Assembly (NCBI GenBank): GCA_018268435.1
Contig: JAFDWP010000087.1
Coordinates: 1 to 41,000, forward strand
Direction: 5' to 3'
Length of the DNA: 41,000 nucleotides
From: Actinomycetota bacterium
GTDB lineage: Bacteria > Actinomycetota > Actinomycetes > Actinomycetales > Microbacteriaceae
The notes beneath the pieces were generated by a model. The model was not told where the DNA came from. It saw nothing but the letters and a program-made list of their open reading frames with translations, and ran no database searches. The translations under genes were made by a program, and so were the position numbers. Positions 1 through 10,445 of this stretch are shown in pieces (within the stretch, counting starts at the first letter, position 1; the number at the start of each line of letters is the position of its first letter).

Positions 1-222
1 GGTGCCGTCGAACATGATCGACCCGGTGACCTTCGCGTTCTCGTCCAGCAGGCCCATGATCGCGAGCGAGGTGACCGACTTGCCGGATCCGGACTCGCCC
101 ACGATGCTGAGCGTGCGTCCGGGCTCCAGGTCGAAGGAGACGCCGCGGACGGCGTCGACGCGCCCGGACTCGGAGGCGAAGCTGACGTGCAGGTCACGGA
201 CGGAGAGCAGAGGAGCGGTCAT
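1..222 (-). CDS. peptide ABC transporter ATP-binding protein (N-terminal part, cut by window edge)
   Basis: The first 74 residues of an ABC-transporter nucleotide-binding subunit are present; the rest lies outside the window. Residues 42-49 read GESGSGKS, the Walker A motif in the form typical of DppD/OppD ATPases, which energise peptide or nickel uptake at the inner face of the membrane. The preceding beta-strand region ([11 protein letters not shown], residues 5-15) also fits the family. The ATG at 222 overlaps the stop of the upstream permease gene by four bases (ATGA), so the two are translationally coupled. Family assignment is firm; the transported substrate cannot be read from this fragment. 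Confidence 0.9.
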   Translation of the reverse strand, partial: MTAPLLSVRDLHVSFASESGRVDAVRGVSFDLEPGRTLSIVGESGSGKSVTSLAIMGLLDENAKVTGSIMFDGT

Positions 223-1139
223 GCGCGGCCTCCTGCCGCCGAGGTGGGATCGAGCGCATCGCGCAGGCCGTCGGCGACGAGCGCCATCGAGACGGTGAGC
301 AGGGTCAGCGCGAGTGCGGGGAAGTAGAAGGTCCACGGGGCGCTGTAGATCGAGTTCGCGCCGATCCCGATGAGGGAGCCGAGCGAGACGTCGGGGATCT
401 TCACGCCGAAGCCGATGAACGACAGGCCGGTCTCGGTGATGACCGCGCCGACGACGCCCAGGGTGAAGTTGATCACCAGCAGCGAGCCGATGTTCGGCAG
501 CAGGTGCCGCAGCACGATCTTCATGCCGGGCACGCCCATGTAGCGCGCGGCGTGCACGTACTCGCGCTCGCGCAGCGACAGCGCCATCGTCCAGATCACC
601 CGGGCGGGGAAGAACCAGCTGATGAAGATCATCGCCACGGAGATCACGCGCCAGTCGCCGCCCGCATTGGACGACATCAGGGCGAGGATCAGGAACGTCG
701 GCACGACCATGAGGAAGTGGATGACCAGCAGCGTGATGCGCTCCGTCATCCCACCGAAGTAGGCGGCCGCGGTGCCGACGACCGCGGAGATCACCGTGGT
801 GCCGATCGACACCGTGAGCGCGATCATCAGAGAGCGCTGCAGGCCCACCGCGGTCTGGGCGAACAGATCGCCTCCGTCGGCCGCGGTGCCGAACCAGTGC
901 GTGGCGTCGGGCGGGGTGCCCAGAGCCAGGAAGTCGAGCTCGCTGAAGCTGAACTGCGCGATGAGCGGGCCGACGAGCGCGAACAGCACGAGGAGCACGA
1001 AGATGAACACGCCCGCGACGGCCGGGCGGTTGCGCACGAACCGGCGGTAGTAGAGCCGGAACGTGCCGATGCGCTTGCGCGGCGTGCGCGGGGTGGGCGC
1101 CTCGGCCCCGGTGGGGGGCTGGACGGTTGCGGAGGTCAT
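219..1139 (-). CDS. peptide ABC transporter permease, DppC/OppC type
   Basis: This 306-residue integral membrane protein has a short cytoplasmic N-terminus (residues 1-38, Pro/Arg rich), a first membrane helix at about 40-62, and a BPD_transp_1 core of about five further helices. The EAA-type loop that contacts the ATPase is visible near residues 195-220 ([15 protein letters not shown], then RHLLPN). Size and layout match DppC/OppC permeases, which pair with a DppB-type partner to form the pore of a dipeptide/oligopeptide importer. The gene starts one base after the stop of the DppB-like gene and overlaps the ATPase gene by four bases, so all three are one operon. No substrate-binding protein gene lies in the window, so the substrate is unknown. 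Confidence 0.93.
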   Translation of the reverse strand: MTSATVQPPTGAEAPTPRTPRKRIGTFRLYYRRFVRNRPAVAGVFIFVLLVLFALVGPLIAQFSFSELDFLALGTPPDATHWFGTAADGGDLFAQTAVGLQRSLMIALTVSIGTTVISAVVGTAAAYFGGMTERITLLVIHFLMVVPTFLILALMSSNAGGDWRVISVAMIFISWFFPARVIWTMALSLREREYVHAARYMGVPGMKIVLRHLLPNIGSLLVINFTLGVVGAVITETGLSFIGFGVKIPDVSLGSLIGIGANSIYSAPWTFYFPALALTLLTVSMALVADGLRDALDPTSAAGGRA

Positions 1140-1140
1140 G

Positions 1141-2124
1141 TCAGCTCACCCTCACTCGCGGATCGAGGATCACCACGGCGATGTCGGCGAGGATCGCGCC
1201 GATCGCCGTGAGCACGGCGGTGAAGGCGGCGATGGCCACCACTCCGTGCACGTCGTTCTTGCCGATGGTCTCGACGAAGTACCGGCCCATGCCGTTCCAC
1301 GCGAAGATCGTCTCGGTCAGCACCGCGCCCGTGAACACGGTCGGGATGTTGAAGGCGAGCTGGGTCGCGACCGGGATCAGCGAGGTGCGCAGCGCGTGCT
1401 TGCGGATCGCCTGCTGCTTGGTCAGGCCCTTCGCGCGTGCCGTGCGGACGTAGTCGGCCTTGATGTTGTCCAGCAGCAGGGAGCGCTGCAGGAAGTGGTA
1501 GCTGGAGTACCCGATGAACACCAGGGCGATGGTCGGCAGGATCAGATGCTGCAGCGAGTCGATCAGGACCGGGAAGAACCCGGTCACCCCGTCGCTGGAC
1601 GAGCCGGTGACGTAGAAGAGCCGGAACCCGAGCGCATCATTGATCGCGATGGCGCCGAGCACGATCGCGAGCGAGGCGACGATGATCGGGATGTTCATCG
1701 TGACGATCGAGATGCCCTGCCAGACGCGGTCCGCGACCTTGTACTGCCGGGACGCGGTGTAGACGCCGATCGCGATGCCGAGGACGGCGGAGATGATGGT
1801 CGCGCCGAGCACGAGTTCCCCGGACACCCACATGCGGTACGCGATCTGCTCGTTCACCGACTGGCCGGTGGGGCTCACGCCCCAGTTCCAGCGCAGCACG
1901 ATGTCGGTGAACCAGTGCCACCAGCGCTCGAGGAGCGGGGTGGAGTCGCTCAGATTGCGGGGTTCGAGCAAACGGTTGATCTGGCTCTCGCTGAGCGGAG
2001 GACGACGTCCGACGTAGTTGCTGCGCGGATCGAGGAAGGCCCACGCGAGGAAGTACGTGACATTGGTCGCCACCACGATCATGAGGAGCCAGCCGAGGAT
2101 CCGGCGCAGCAGGTACTTGATCAA
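1141..2124 (-). CDS. peptide ABC transporter permease, DppB/OppB type
   Basis: Read from a TTG at 2124, the product has 327 residues beginning MIKYLLRRILGWLL, the usual start of DppB-type permeases (basic residues, then a first membrane helix). A long periplasmic segment (about residues 32-100) is followed by a BPD_transp_1 core with an EAA loop (DYVRTARAKGL, then RKHALRTSLIP). It is the first visible gene of the importer operon. The frame stays open upstream to 2304, but those residues are Arg/Pro-rich and do not look like protein of this family, so I prefer the TTG, which has a purine-rich AGAGAGA shortly upstream. The start is the uncertain part; the family is not. Confidence 0.9.
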   Translation of the reverse strand: MIKYLLRRILGWLLMIVVATNVTYFLAWAFLDPRSNYVGRRPPLSESQINRLLEPRNLSDSTPLLERWWHWFTDIVLRWNWGVSPTGQSVNEQIAYRMWVSGELVLGATIISAVLGIAIGVYTASRQYKVADRVWQGISIVTMNIPIIVASLAIVLGAIAINDALGFRLFYVTGSSSDGVTGFFPVLIDSLQHLILPTIALVFIGYSSYHFLQRSLLLDNIKADYVRTARAKGLTKQQAIRKHALRTSLIPVATQLAFNIPTVFTGAVLTETIFAWNGMGRYFVETIGKNDVHGVVAIAAFTAVLTAIGAILADIAVVILDPRVRVS

Positions 2125-2495
2125 GACGGTGTTCTCTCTCTTGCCACAGACACCGCACGGGATCTCCGATGCGGCGCGGGGTCGATGCCGTTCCGGCACG
2201 ACCGAAAACCGGTGACGCGGTGCCTCGGACCGCCCGTGGCGGCACCGAGTGCTGTCGACGCTGAGACCCGGTACCGGGCGGCGGCAACCTCGCGAGACTA
2301 TCACCGGCCCTCGCCGTCGCGGAATGCGGCACTCCTCATCCGGGCCGTGGGCGGGGCGCTCGGCTGGGCGATTCCGCGCCGCGGAGGCGGTCGCTTCGCG
2401 GGTGCTCCGGCCGCTCCCGTAGAATCGGTGGGATACCCGGGTCCGCCCCGGGACAGCCCGATCCGCCCGCCGGACCCCGCATCGTTCAGGACCTC
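2125..2495. other. intergenic region between divergent peptide-transporter operon and lepA
   Basis: I see no gene in these 371 bases. On the plus strand a TAGAAT hexamer at 2420-2425 is a good -10 candidate for lepA. On the minus strand TAGTCT (2295-2300) could serve the transporter operon. An imperfect inverted repeat (CGGTGCC at about 2219-2225 with GGCACCG at about 2244-2250) could fold into a hairpin. It may simply be the divergent promoter region; the peptide-binding protein often found ahead of such permeases is not encoded here. Confidence 0.6.
2420..2425 (+). promoter_or_regulatory. putative -10 box of lepA
   Basis: TAGAAT lies 70 bases before the lepA start codon. It is the best actinobacterial TANNNT -10 match in the gap. 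No convincing -35 is visible 17 bases upstream. Confidence 0.4.
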
Positions 2496-4349
<1,854 letters not shown>

Positions 4350-4353
4350 CGGC

Positions 4354-5037
4354 TCAGGCTGCGGTCGGTGCCGGCACGACAGGCGCCGGTGTGAGCGCGT
4401 CCAGCCGGGACCTGCGGCGGAGGCTGAGCGCAGTCAGGATCCCGACGGCCAGCAGCAGGGCATCCGCCGTCAGTGACGAGAGGAAGCCCGGCAGCACCTG
4501 GTCGGCGACGATGCCTGCCACCACGAGTGCGATCACCCAGATCCTGAGCAGGCTGGCGCGCACCAGGCCGAGGAGCACGAGCAGGATGCCGGCCTCGCCG
4601 ACGAACATCAGCACCGAGATCAGCGCTCCCGACACGGGATCCGCCGTCATCGTCATCGCGGCTTCGAACCCGGCGTTCCGATCCTTCATCCCGGACAGAG
4701 CCGCCAAGAAGAGTCCGCCAGCCGCGGACCACGCGAAGCCCAGCACTCCGAGCACGCACAGCACGGCACCCGTCGTGGCGAGCGCGCCGCCACGACGGGC
4801 CACGCTGCGAGAGACGGCCGCGAACGCCGCCAGGGTCAGCGCGAACCCGGCGGCCTCCAGCACCGACGGCACGAGCACAAGCCAGGGTTGAGTCGCGATG
4901 GCGTCGAACGACGCGCGCATGCCGCCCGAGCTCTCGGGCACGATGAACGCGTTCGACACGACGAGCAGCGCAGGCCCCAGAATCAAGCCGATCAGTGCGA
5001 GCCGCCATTGTGCGATCTGCGTGGATGTCTGTTCCAT
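4354..5037 (-). CDS. multi-pass membrane protein of unknown function
   Basis: This product of 227 residues has about six hydrophobic helices (about 13-33, 50-72, 85-110, 135-160, 162-180, 185-205) and a short charged tail ending in a Pro/Ala stretch. I do not recognise a named family. The start MEQTSTQIAQW at 5037 is fixed by a strong ribosome binding site (GAGGAGGAC) six to seven bases upstream; the frame stays open a little further but without such a site. It is transcribed away from the histidine kinase gene that starts at 5202. Membrane proteins next to NarL-type two-component systems are often their targets or partners, so regulation by that system is plausible but inferred. Codon use is the same as its neighbours. 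Confidence 0.75.
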   Translation of the reverse strand: MEQTSTQIAQWRLALIGLILGPALLVVSNAFIVPESSGGMRASFDAIATQPWLVLVPSVLEAAGFALTLAAFAAVSRSVARRGGALATTGAVLCVLGVLGFAWSAAGGLFLAALSGMKDRNAGFEAAMTMTADPVSGALISVLMFVGEAGILLVLLGLVRASLLRIWVIALVVAGIVADQVLPGFLSSLTADALLLAVGILTALSLRRRSRLDALTPAPVVPAPTAA

Positions 5038-5189
5038 GATGTCCTCCTCGCGGCACCCGGTGCGCCGCACTCGTCACAGCGTCGCTCCGGGACGGCCGCG
5101 GCGCGTCTGCGCTGTGGTCACACCTGGTCGGTCCCACGACGGATGCCCGGTATGCCGAACGGCAGACGCGGTCAGGGCCCCCAGAGGTC

Positions 5190-5195
5190 TACGGT
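5190..5195 (+). promoter_or_regulatory. -10 box for leaderless transcription of the histidine kinase gene
   Basis: TACGGT sits six bases before the ATG at 5202 and matches the TANNNT consensus. No ribosome binding site precedes the ATG, so the transcript probably begins at or within a base of the start codon. Confidence 0.6.
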
Positions 5196-5201
5196 GGGGG
5201 C

Positions 5202-6386
5202 ATGTGGGGCGCTCGTCGTAGTGCGCAGCCGCACATCGGCTGGCGCGATGCGGTGATCGACGTGGGCCCGCCGATCGGCCTGTGGGCGTCCGGGCTGCTG
5301 GATATGACCCTCGGCATCGGGAACTCGATCGGATCGGCGTCGCCGCTCACGTCGCTGGTGCCGATGACCATCGTGTGTCTGCTGCTCCTGCTGCGCCGTC
5401 GTCGGCCGCTGTCGGTGCTGTGCGGCATCGCCGTCGTGATCACCGTGCCCATCTGGTTCCTCCCGCTGGCACTCAGCTATTGGGGTCAGTTCATGCCCTG
5501 GCTGCTGGCGCTGTACTCGACCGCGCGGCACGGCGATCGGCCGCTGTGGAGAGCGCTGGGCATCGTGATCAGCGCCGCGATGCTCACCGTCATCGCGATC
5601 CGCTTCCCAGAGATCTCCGATCCGGGGGATCTGCTGTACAACGGCACGCTCATCGTCGGCGCCTGGCTGCTCGGCCTCTTCGCGCGGAGCTGGTCGCAGT
5701 ACCGCGACGACGCCGTGCGCCAGGAAGCGGAGCGCGCGCGTGCCGAGGAGGCTGCGAAGCGGTCGGAACGCGCGCGGATCGCGCGGGAGCTGCACGATGT
5801 GATCTCGCACACCATCACTGTCGTGGTCATGCAGGCGGGGGGCGCTCGTCTCGCCGCCATCCGGGATCCTGAGGTGGCGGTGACGGCACTGGCGCGGATC
5901 GAGGCGCTGGGGCAGGAGTCACTCGCGGAGCTGCGAAGCCTGCTCAGGGTGCTTCGCGACGAGGATGACGCGCCGGGGGAGACCGGGCCGCAGCCCGGGC
6001 TGGCGGACATCCCTGAGCTCTGCGAGCGCATGCGGGCCCTGGGCCTTCCGGTGCGGCTGCGTCAGGAGCAGGTCGCCGGGGTGCCGGCCGGCGTGCAGCT
6101 GGCGGCCTACCGCATCGTGCAGGAGGGACTCACCAACGCGCTCAAGCATGCCGGGCCTGTGGATACGGAGGTGCGCATCGGGTCCGGAGCGGGTGGGGTG
6201 CTCGGAGTGGAGATCTCGAATGCGCCGCCCGTCCGCTCGCCCAGGCTGCTGGAGGGGGCGCAGCGGGGGCTGACCGGCATCCGCGAGCGGGTCACGGCCA
6301 TCGGTGGCGCCGTCGATGCGGAGTCGCGCCCGGACGGCGGGTTCGCCATCCGGGCGGGGCTTCCGACCGGGGAGCACGGCCTGTGA
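5202..6386 (+). CDS. two-component sensor histidine kinase, NarL/DesK-type (HisKA_3)
   Basis: The 394-residue membrane kinase has four to five hydrophobic helices in residues 20-165, with little loop sequence between them, so signal sensing is probably within the membrane. A coiled-coil linker (about 166-190, Arg/Glu/Ala rich) leads into a HisKA_3 dimerisation domain with the phospho-acceptor in RELHDVISHT (His198). The HATPase domain (about 290-390) contains the N-box region YRIVQEGLTNALKHAG. The response regulator gene overlaps by four bases (GTGA), so they form one unit. Kinases of this class sense membrane or envelope states or antibiotics in Actinobacteria; the actual signal is unknown. 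Confidence 0.93.
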   Translation: MWGARRSAQPHIGWRDAVIDVGPPIGLWASGLLDMTLGIGNSIGSASPLTSLVPMTIVCLLLLLRRRRPLSVLCGIAVVITVPIWFLPLALSYWGQFMPWLLALYSTARHGDRPLWRALGIVISAAMLTVIAIRFPEISDPGDLLYNGTLIVGAWLLGLFARSWSQYRDDAVRQEAERARAEEAAKRSERARIARELHDVISHTITVVVMQAGGARLAAIRDPEVAVTALARIEALGQESLAELRSLLRVLRDEDDAPGETGPQPGLADIPELCERMRALGLPVRLRQEQVAGVPAGVQLAAYRIVQEGLTNALKHAGPVDTEVRIGSGAGGVLGVEISNAPPVRSPRLLEGAQRGLTGIRERVTAIGGAVDAESRPDGGFAIRAGLPTGEHGL

Positions 6387-7063
6387 TCTCGATCGGCATC
6401 GTGGACGATCAGCCGCTCATCCGTGCGGGACTGAGGATGATCGTCGAGTCGCAGTCGGACCTCGTGTGGGTGGGCGAGGCGGGCGACGGCGAGACGGCGA
6501 TCGCGTTGGCCGAGCAGCAGCATCCCGACATCATGCTCACCGACATCCGGATGCCCGGGCTCGACGGCATCGGTGCGATCGGCGGCGTCCGGCGCGCCAG
6601 CCCGTGGACGAGGATCGTCATGCTGACGACGTTCGACCTGGACCGGTACGTGTACGCGGCGCTACGGGCGGGGGCGAGCGCCTTCCTGCTGAAGGACGCC
6701 GGGCCTGAGCAGATCCTCACAGCGATCCGACAGGTCGCACAAGGCGATCTGCTCCTGGCGCCCGCGCTCACGCGCCGCCTGATCGAACAGTACGTGGCGA
6801 GGCCGCAGCCCGACGTGGGGACGCGCGATCCGCTCCGCTCGCTCACCGACCGTGAGAGGGATGTTCTCATCTGTCTGGCAGAAGGCCTCAGCAACGCGGA
6901 GATCGGCTCTCGACTGCACGTGTCCGAGGGGACCGCGAAGACGCACGTCAGCAGGATCCTGTACAAGCTCGGCCTGCGCGATCGCGTGCAGGCGGTCATC
7001 GCCGCCTACGAGGCGGGACTGGTCATCCCCGGTGGCCGCGGCGGCGCCGAGCCGCCTGCGTAG
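6383..7063 (+). CDS. response regulator, NarL/LuxR family
   Basis: The 226-residue protein combines an N-terminal receiver domain (1-120) with a C-terminal LuxR-type helix-turn-helix (about 154-212). Receiver residues are intact: the acidic pair at Asp8-Asp9, phospho-acceptor Asp54 in LTDIRMPG, and Lys104 in FLLKDAG. The DNA-binding part contains LTDRERDVLICLAEGLSNAE and the recognition-helix region SEGTAKTHVSRIL. Translation starts at GTG 6383, inside the kinase stop codon, so synthesis of the pair is coupled. It is a DNA-binding transcription factor whose targets may include the divergent membrane gene at 4354-5037; that link is inferred from position only. Confidence 0.95.
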   Translation: MISIGIVDDQPLIRAGLRMIVESQSDLVWVGEAGDGETAIALAEQQHPDIMLTDIRMPGLDGIGAIGGVRRASPWTRIVMLTTFDLDRYVYAALRAGASAFLLKDAGPEQILTAIRQVAQGDLLLAPALTRRLIEQYVARPQPDVGTRDPLRSLTDRERDVLICLAEGLSNAEIGSRLHVSEGTAKTHVSRILYKLGLRDRVQAVIAAYEAGLVIPGGRGGAEPPA

Positions 7064-7086
7064 GTGCTTCCCCCAGGGACGTCGCA

Positions 7087-7092
7087 TAGGGT
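7087..7092 (+). promoter_or_regulatory. -10 box for leaderless transcription of the DUF1990 gene
   Basis: TAGGGT lies seven bases before the ATG at 7100. It separates this gene from the upstream response regulator and supports 7100 as the start. Confidence 0.55.
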
Positions 7093-7099
7093 GGATGAC

Positions 7100-7750
7100 A
7101 TGCGTCGCGGGACATTCCGAGAAGGAACGGTGGATTATGCCGCTGTGGGTGCGACCCATGCGCCCGACCTGATGCAGTATCCGCCGGAGCGCAGCATCCC
7201 CGCGGAGGAGTCCTGGCGGCTCGGCAGCGGCGAGGAGCGGTTCCGCACCGCCGGTGACGCGCTCCTCTCCTGGACCGCGCAACGGGCGGCCGGTTTGCAG
7301 CTCACCGACGTGCGCCCGGCCTCGAGCCCCGGATACGCGGGCGTCAGCTTCGATGCCGAGGGCGCCCCGATCGCGCCGAGCGCGACCGCGATCGAGCCGC
7401 GCTACGACGAGGACGGCACGCCGTGGGCGGGCCCGGGGATGACTCTGAAGCTGCACGGCAGGGTCGGCGGCATGCGCGCCGACGCCGAGCTGCGCGTGAT
7501 CTCGGTGACCGAGCAGGCGCGCCGGATCGGATTCGTGCTCGGCACGGTCGACGGATCCGTGGTCAGCGGCGAGGAGTCCTTCGACATCGAGTGGAACGAC
7601 GCCGACGAGGTGTGGTTCACGGTGCGCGCCTTCGACCGCCCGAACACCGTGCTGTACCGCGCCGTGCCGTATCTGGTGAAGCGCCGCCGCCGCGAGCTGT
7701 TCGCGCGCTACCTGCGTGCGATCTCGCCGCTGTACGCGACGCCGCTCTGA
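7100..7750 (+). CDS. DUF1990 family protein
   Basis: The product has 216 residues when read from the ATG at 7100 (MRRGTFREGTVDYAAVGAT). The N-terminal DYAAVGAT, the central segment with WAGPGMTL and the C-terminal YLVKRRRRELFARYLRAI are features I associate with DUF1990, a family of soluble proteins common in Actinobacteria and plants, with a lipocalin/START-like fold expected and no firmly established function. Earlier in-frame starts exist (GTG 7091, GTG 7064), but the TAGGGT hexamer seven bases before 7100 argues for leaderless initiation there. hemW follows with a 13-base gap and no obvious binding site of its own, so the two are probably co-transcribed. Confidence 0.85.
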   Translation: MRRGTFREGTVDYAAVGATHAPDLMQYPPERSIPAEESWRLGSGEERFRTAGDALLSWTAQRAAGLQLTDVRPASSPGYAGVSFDAEGAPIAPSATAIEPRYDEDGTPWAGPGMTLKLHGRVGGMRADAELRVISVTEQARRIGFVLGTVDGSVVSGEESFDIEWNDADEVWFTVRAFDRPNTVLYRAVPYLVKRRRRELFARYLRAISPLYATPL

Positions 7751-7763
7751 TGGTGCGACCCTG

Positions 7764-9002
7764 ATGGCCGGTCCGCTCCCGCTCGGGGATCCGGCACCGG
7801 CGGACGGGCGCCTGCCGCTCGACCTGTCGATCGACCCCGAGGCGGCGTTCTCCGCCTACCTGCACGTGCCGTTCTGCCGCGTGCGCTGCGGCTACTGCGA
7901 CTTCAACACGTACACGGCGTCCGAGCTGCGCGGCGCGCGCCAGGACGCCTACGCGGACACCCTGATCCGGGAGATCGGCCTCGCGCGCGACGTGCTCGCC
8001 GAGCGCGGGCCGCTGCGCCCGATGAGCACCGTGTTCTTCGGCGGCGGCACGCCGACGCTGCTGCCGGCCGGCGATCTCGGTCGCATGCTCGGCGCCGCGA
8101 TCGACGCGTTCGGCATCGCCGACGGCGCGGAGGTCACCGTCGAGGCCAACCCCGACACGGTCACGCCCGGGGTCGCGGAGGAGCTCGCGGCGGCGGGGGT
8201 CACCCGCATGTCGATCGGCATGCAGTCGGCGGTGCCGCGCGTGCTGGCCGCGCTGGACCGCACGCACCGGCCCGAGAACGTGCGCACCGCCGTCGATGCG
8301 GCCCGCGCCGCCGGACTCGCGGTCAGCGTCGATCTCATCTACGGCGCGCCGGGCGAGGTCCTGGACGACTGGCGCGCCTCGCTCACGACCGCGATCGACC
8401 TGGATCCCGACCATATCTCGGCGTATGCGCTGATCATCGAGGACGGCACCAAGCTCGCGCGGCAGATCCGACGCGGCGAGGTGCCGGCCCCCGATGACGA
8501 CCTGCAGGCCGACATGTACGAGCTCGCAGACGGGGCGCTGCGGGATGCGGGCTTCGACTGGTACGAGGTGAGCAACTGGGCGCGGCGCCCGGACGGCACC
8601 GGAGCCCCCGTCGATCAGCGCTCCCGGCACAACATGGCGTACTGGCGTGGAACCGACTGGTGGGGGTTCGGCCCGGGCGCGCACAGCCACGTTGCGGGAC
8701 TGCGCTGGTGGAACGTGAAGCACCCGGCCGCGTACGCGCAGCGGCTCGCCGCCGGGGAGTCGCCCGCGGCCGCCACCGAGCGTCCCGACGCCGAGGCCGC
8801 GCAGCTGGAGCGGATCCTGCTGCGCTCGCGGATGGCGGAGGGGCTGCCGCTCGACGACCTCGCCGGGGACGCACGCACGCGGGTCGCCGGCCTCATCGCC
8901 GACGGACTGGTCGACCCGGCCGCCGCGCTGCGCGGCACGCTCGTGCTGACCCTGCGCGGGCGTCTGCTCGCCGACGCCGTGGTGCGCGCGCTGACCGACT
9001 GA
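7764..9002 (+). CDS. hemW: radical SAM heme chaperone HemW (coproporphyrinogen oxidase-like)
   Basis: The 412-residue protein carries the radical SAM cluster motif CRVRCGYCDF (Cys38, Cys42, Cys45), the CX3CX2C spacing of the HemN/HemW group, and the S-adenosylmethionine-binding FFGGGTPT (92-98 region). Downstream segments VEANPDTV, RMSIGMQS and YEVSNWAR are typical. HemW binds heme and is thought to deliver it to acceptor proteins; it is often mis-annotated as oxygen-independent coproporphyrinogen III oxidase. The four-cysteine cluster-ligand set of true HemN is not seen. Start ATG 7764 follows the DUF1990 stop by 13 bases and lacks a clear Shine-Dalgarno, which suggests coupling to the upstream gene. 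Confidence 0.92.
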   Translation: MAGPLPLGDPAPADGRLPLDLSIDPEAAFSAYLHVPFCRVRCGYCDFNTYTASELRGARQDAYADTLIREIGLARDVLAERGPLRPMSTVFFGGGTPTLLPAGDLGRMLGAAIDAFGIADGAEVTVEANPDTVTPGVAEELAAAGVTRMSIGMQSAVPRVLAALDRTHRPENVRTAVDAARAAGLAVSVDLIYGAPGEVLDDWRASLTTAIDLDPDHISAYALIIEDGTKLARQIRRGEVPAPDDDLQADMYELADGALRDAGFDWYEVSNWARRPDGTGAPVDQRSRHNMAYWRGTDWWGFGPGAHSHVAGLRWWNVKHPAAYAQRLAAGESPAAATERPDAEAAQLERILLRSRMAEGLPLDDLAGDARTRVAGLIADGLVDPAAALRGTLVLTLRGRLLADAVVRALTD

Positions 9003-9050
9003 TCCCTGCAGTCGGGGTGAGCCCTCGTGACGGCGGCGGGGGTCAGGACC

Positions 9051-9266
9051 TCATGATCGGCAGCAGGTCGAGCACGGCGGTGCGTCGTTGCGGTCCGACC
9101 AGGGGAGCATCCGACGCGCGTACTTCAGACCGAGGTTGCGCGGAGCGTCCGCGAGCACCGAGAAGCCCTCCGAGCCCAGCCGGTCGTTGATGCGGTCGAT
9201 GCCGAGCCGGCGACGGCCGATGATCTCGCCGGAGGAGATCCTGGTGCGCACGGCCTCGTGATCCAT
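9051..9266 (-). CDS. possible small hypothetical protein, antisense to the region ahead of hrcA
   Basis: A 71-residue frame (MDHEAVRTRISSGEIIG at its start) runs on the minus strand between hemW and hrcA. Nearly all codons from 9266 down to about 9120 end in G or C, as in the real genes here, which favours genuine or formerly genuine coding sequence. The last part ends in APPCSTCCRS, which looks out of place; a one-base shift near 9118 would instead read into PLVGPQRRTAVLDLLPI and stop a few bases later. It may be an intact small gene or a remnant. The frame also continues upstream to 9329, which would overlap the CIRCE element. I recognise no family and see no ribosome binding site. Confidence 0.35.
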   Translation of the reverse strand: MDHEAVRTRISSGEIIGRRRLGIDRINDRLGSEGFSVLADAPRNLGLKYARRMLPWSDRNDAPPCSTCCRS

Positions 9267-9322
9267 GCGCACATCCCAGGGAGTGTCGCGCCTCGGCCGG
9301 TCCTCAGCCCGGCAGGATAGGA

Positions 9323-9349
9323 TTGGCACTCAGGACGCATGAGTGCCAG
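9323..9349 (+). promoter_or_regulatory. CIRCE operator (HrcA binding site)
   Basis: TTGGCACTC, nine bases, then GAGTGCCAG form an inverted repeat that matches the classical CIRCE (TTAGCACTC-N9-GAGTGCTAA) except for a symmetric A-to-G and T-to-C change plus the last base. It ends 15 bases before the hrcA start. HrcA binds CIRCE as a repressor, so hrcA and the genes after it (dnaJ, probably rsmE) should be autoregulated and heat-inducible. Confidence 0.88.
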
Positions 9350-9364
9350 CGGTGAGGAGGAGCG

Positions 9365-10399
9365 ATGGTTTCAGAACGCGGTCTCCAGGTGCTCCGCGCG
9401 ATCGTCGAGGACTACGTCGAGACGAACGAGCCCGTGGGCAGCAAGTCCATCGTGGAGCGGCACGCCTTCGGGGTGTCCGCCGCCACGATCCGCAACGACA
9501 TGGCCCAGCTCGAGGACGAGGATCTCATCGCGGCGCCGCACACCTCGTCGGGGCGCGTGCCGACCGACAAGGGCTATCGCGTGTTTGTCGACCATCTCGC
9601 GCAGGTGCGGCCACTGTCGGCGGCCCAGCGCAGCGCGATCACCGCGTTCCTCGCGGACCCCGCCGACCTCGACGACCTCATGGTGCGCACCGTGCGGGTG
9701 CTCACCCGGCTCACCGGTCAGGTGGCGCTCGCCCAGTACCCGTCGTTCGCCCGTGCGCACGTGACGCATGTCGAGCTCGTCGCGCTGGCGCCGAACCGGC
9801 TGCTCATCGTGCTCGTCACCGACGCCGGCGGCGTCTCCCAGCGCATCGTGCCGCTGCCGGTCGAGCTGGACGAGTCCGAGCTGGGCGTGCTGCGCGCCGG
9901 GATCACCGATCTGCTCACCGGGCATTCCGTGCGCAGGGGCGCCGAGCGCGTCCAGGCGACCGGGGAGACCGCACTGGGCCCGCGCCTCGACTCCGCGCGG
10001 GCGGCGCTGCTGCGGGCCGTGGCCGAGGAGCTCGCGGAGTTCCGCCAGGAGCGGCTGATCATGGCGGGCGCGGCCACCCTCGCCCGTCGCGAGCACGACT
10101 TCCGCGGCAGCATCCACCCGATCCTCGAGGCGATCGAGGAGCAGGTGACCCTGCTGCGGCTGATGAGCGAGATGCGGGTCGATGAGCACGGTCTGGCCGC
10201 CAGCATCGGCACGGAGAACGCGGCCTTCGGCCTCGGGGAGGCGTCGATCGTGGCGAGCGACTACCTCACCCACGGCGGAACCGCGCGGGTCGGCGTGATG
10301 GGGCCGACCCGGATGGACTATCCGAGCAACCTCGCGGCGGCGCGGGCCGTGGCCCGCTACCTGTCGCGGCTGCTCGAAGAGGATGAGAGCGGCCGCTGA
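9365..10399 (+). CDS. hrcA: heat-inducible transcription repressor HrcA
   Basis: The 344-residue protein has the HrcA layout: an N-terminal winged helix (about 1-75, with [27 protein letters not shown] and [14 protein letters not shown]) followed by a GAF-like and inserted dimerisation region. HrcA represses class I heat-shock genes through CIRCE and needs GroEL for activity. A strong GAGGAG precedes the ATG, and a CIRCE copy lies immediately upstream, so it controls itself. The C-terminal segment [18 protein letters not shown] is a conserved family signature. dnaJ follows after 46 bases, the standard actinobacterial hrcA-dnaJ pair. Confidence 0.97.
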   Translation: MVSERGLQVLRAIVEDYVETNEPVGSKSIVERHAFGVSAATIRNDMAQLEDEDLIAAPHTSSGRVPTDKGYRVFVDHLAQVRPLSAAQRSAITAFLADPADLDDLMVRTVRVLTRLTGQVALAQYPSFARAHVTHVELVALAPNRLLIVLVTDAGGVSQRIVPLPVELDESELGVLRAGITDLLTGHSVRRGAERVQATGETALGPRLDSARAALLRAVAEELAEFRQERLIMAGAATLARREHDFRGSIHPILEAIEEQVTLLRLMSEMRVDEHGLAASIGTENAAFGLGEASIVASDYLTHGGTARVGVMGPTRMDYPSNLAAARAVARYLSRLLEEDESGR

Positions 10400-10445
10400 G
10401 CGGCCGCATGAACACACGCGCCGCCGCAGGCGGCCCGGAAAGGCG

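Noticed and set aside
1141-2304. Longer N-terminus for the DppB-like permease starting at 2304
   Set aside because: The extra 60 residues are Arg/Pro/Cys-rich and precede the family-typical first helix; the TTG at 2124 gives the normal start.
6409-6999. Minus-strand frame within the response regulator gene
   Set aside because: Shadow of the regulator; Ser/Arg-rich composition, no motifs, wrong codon-position bias.
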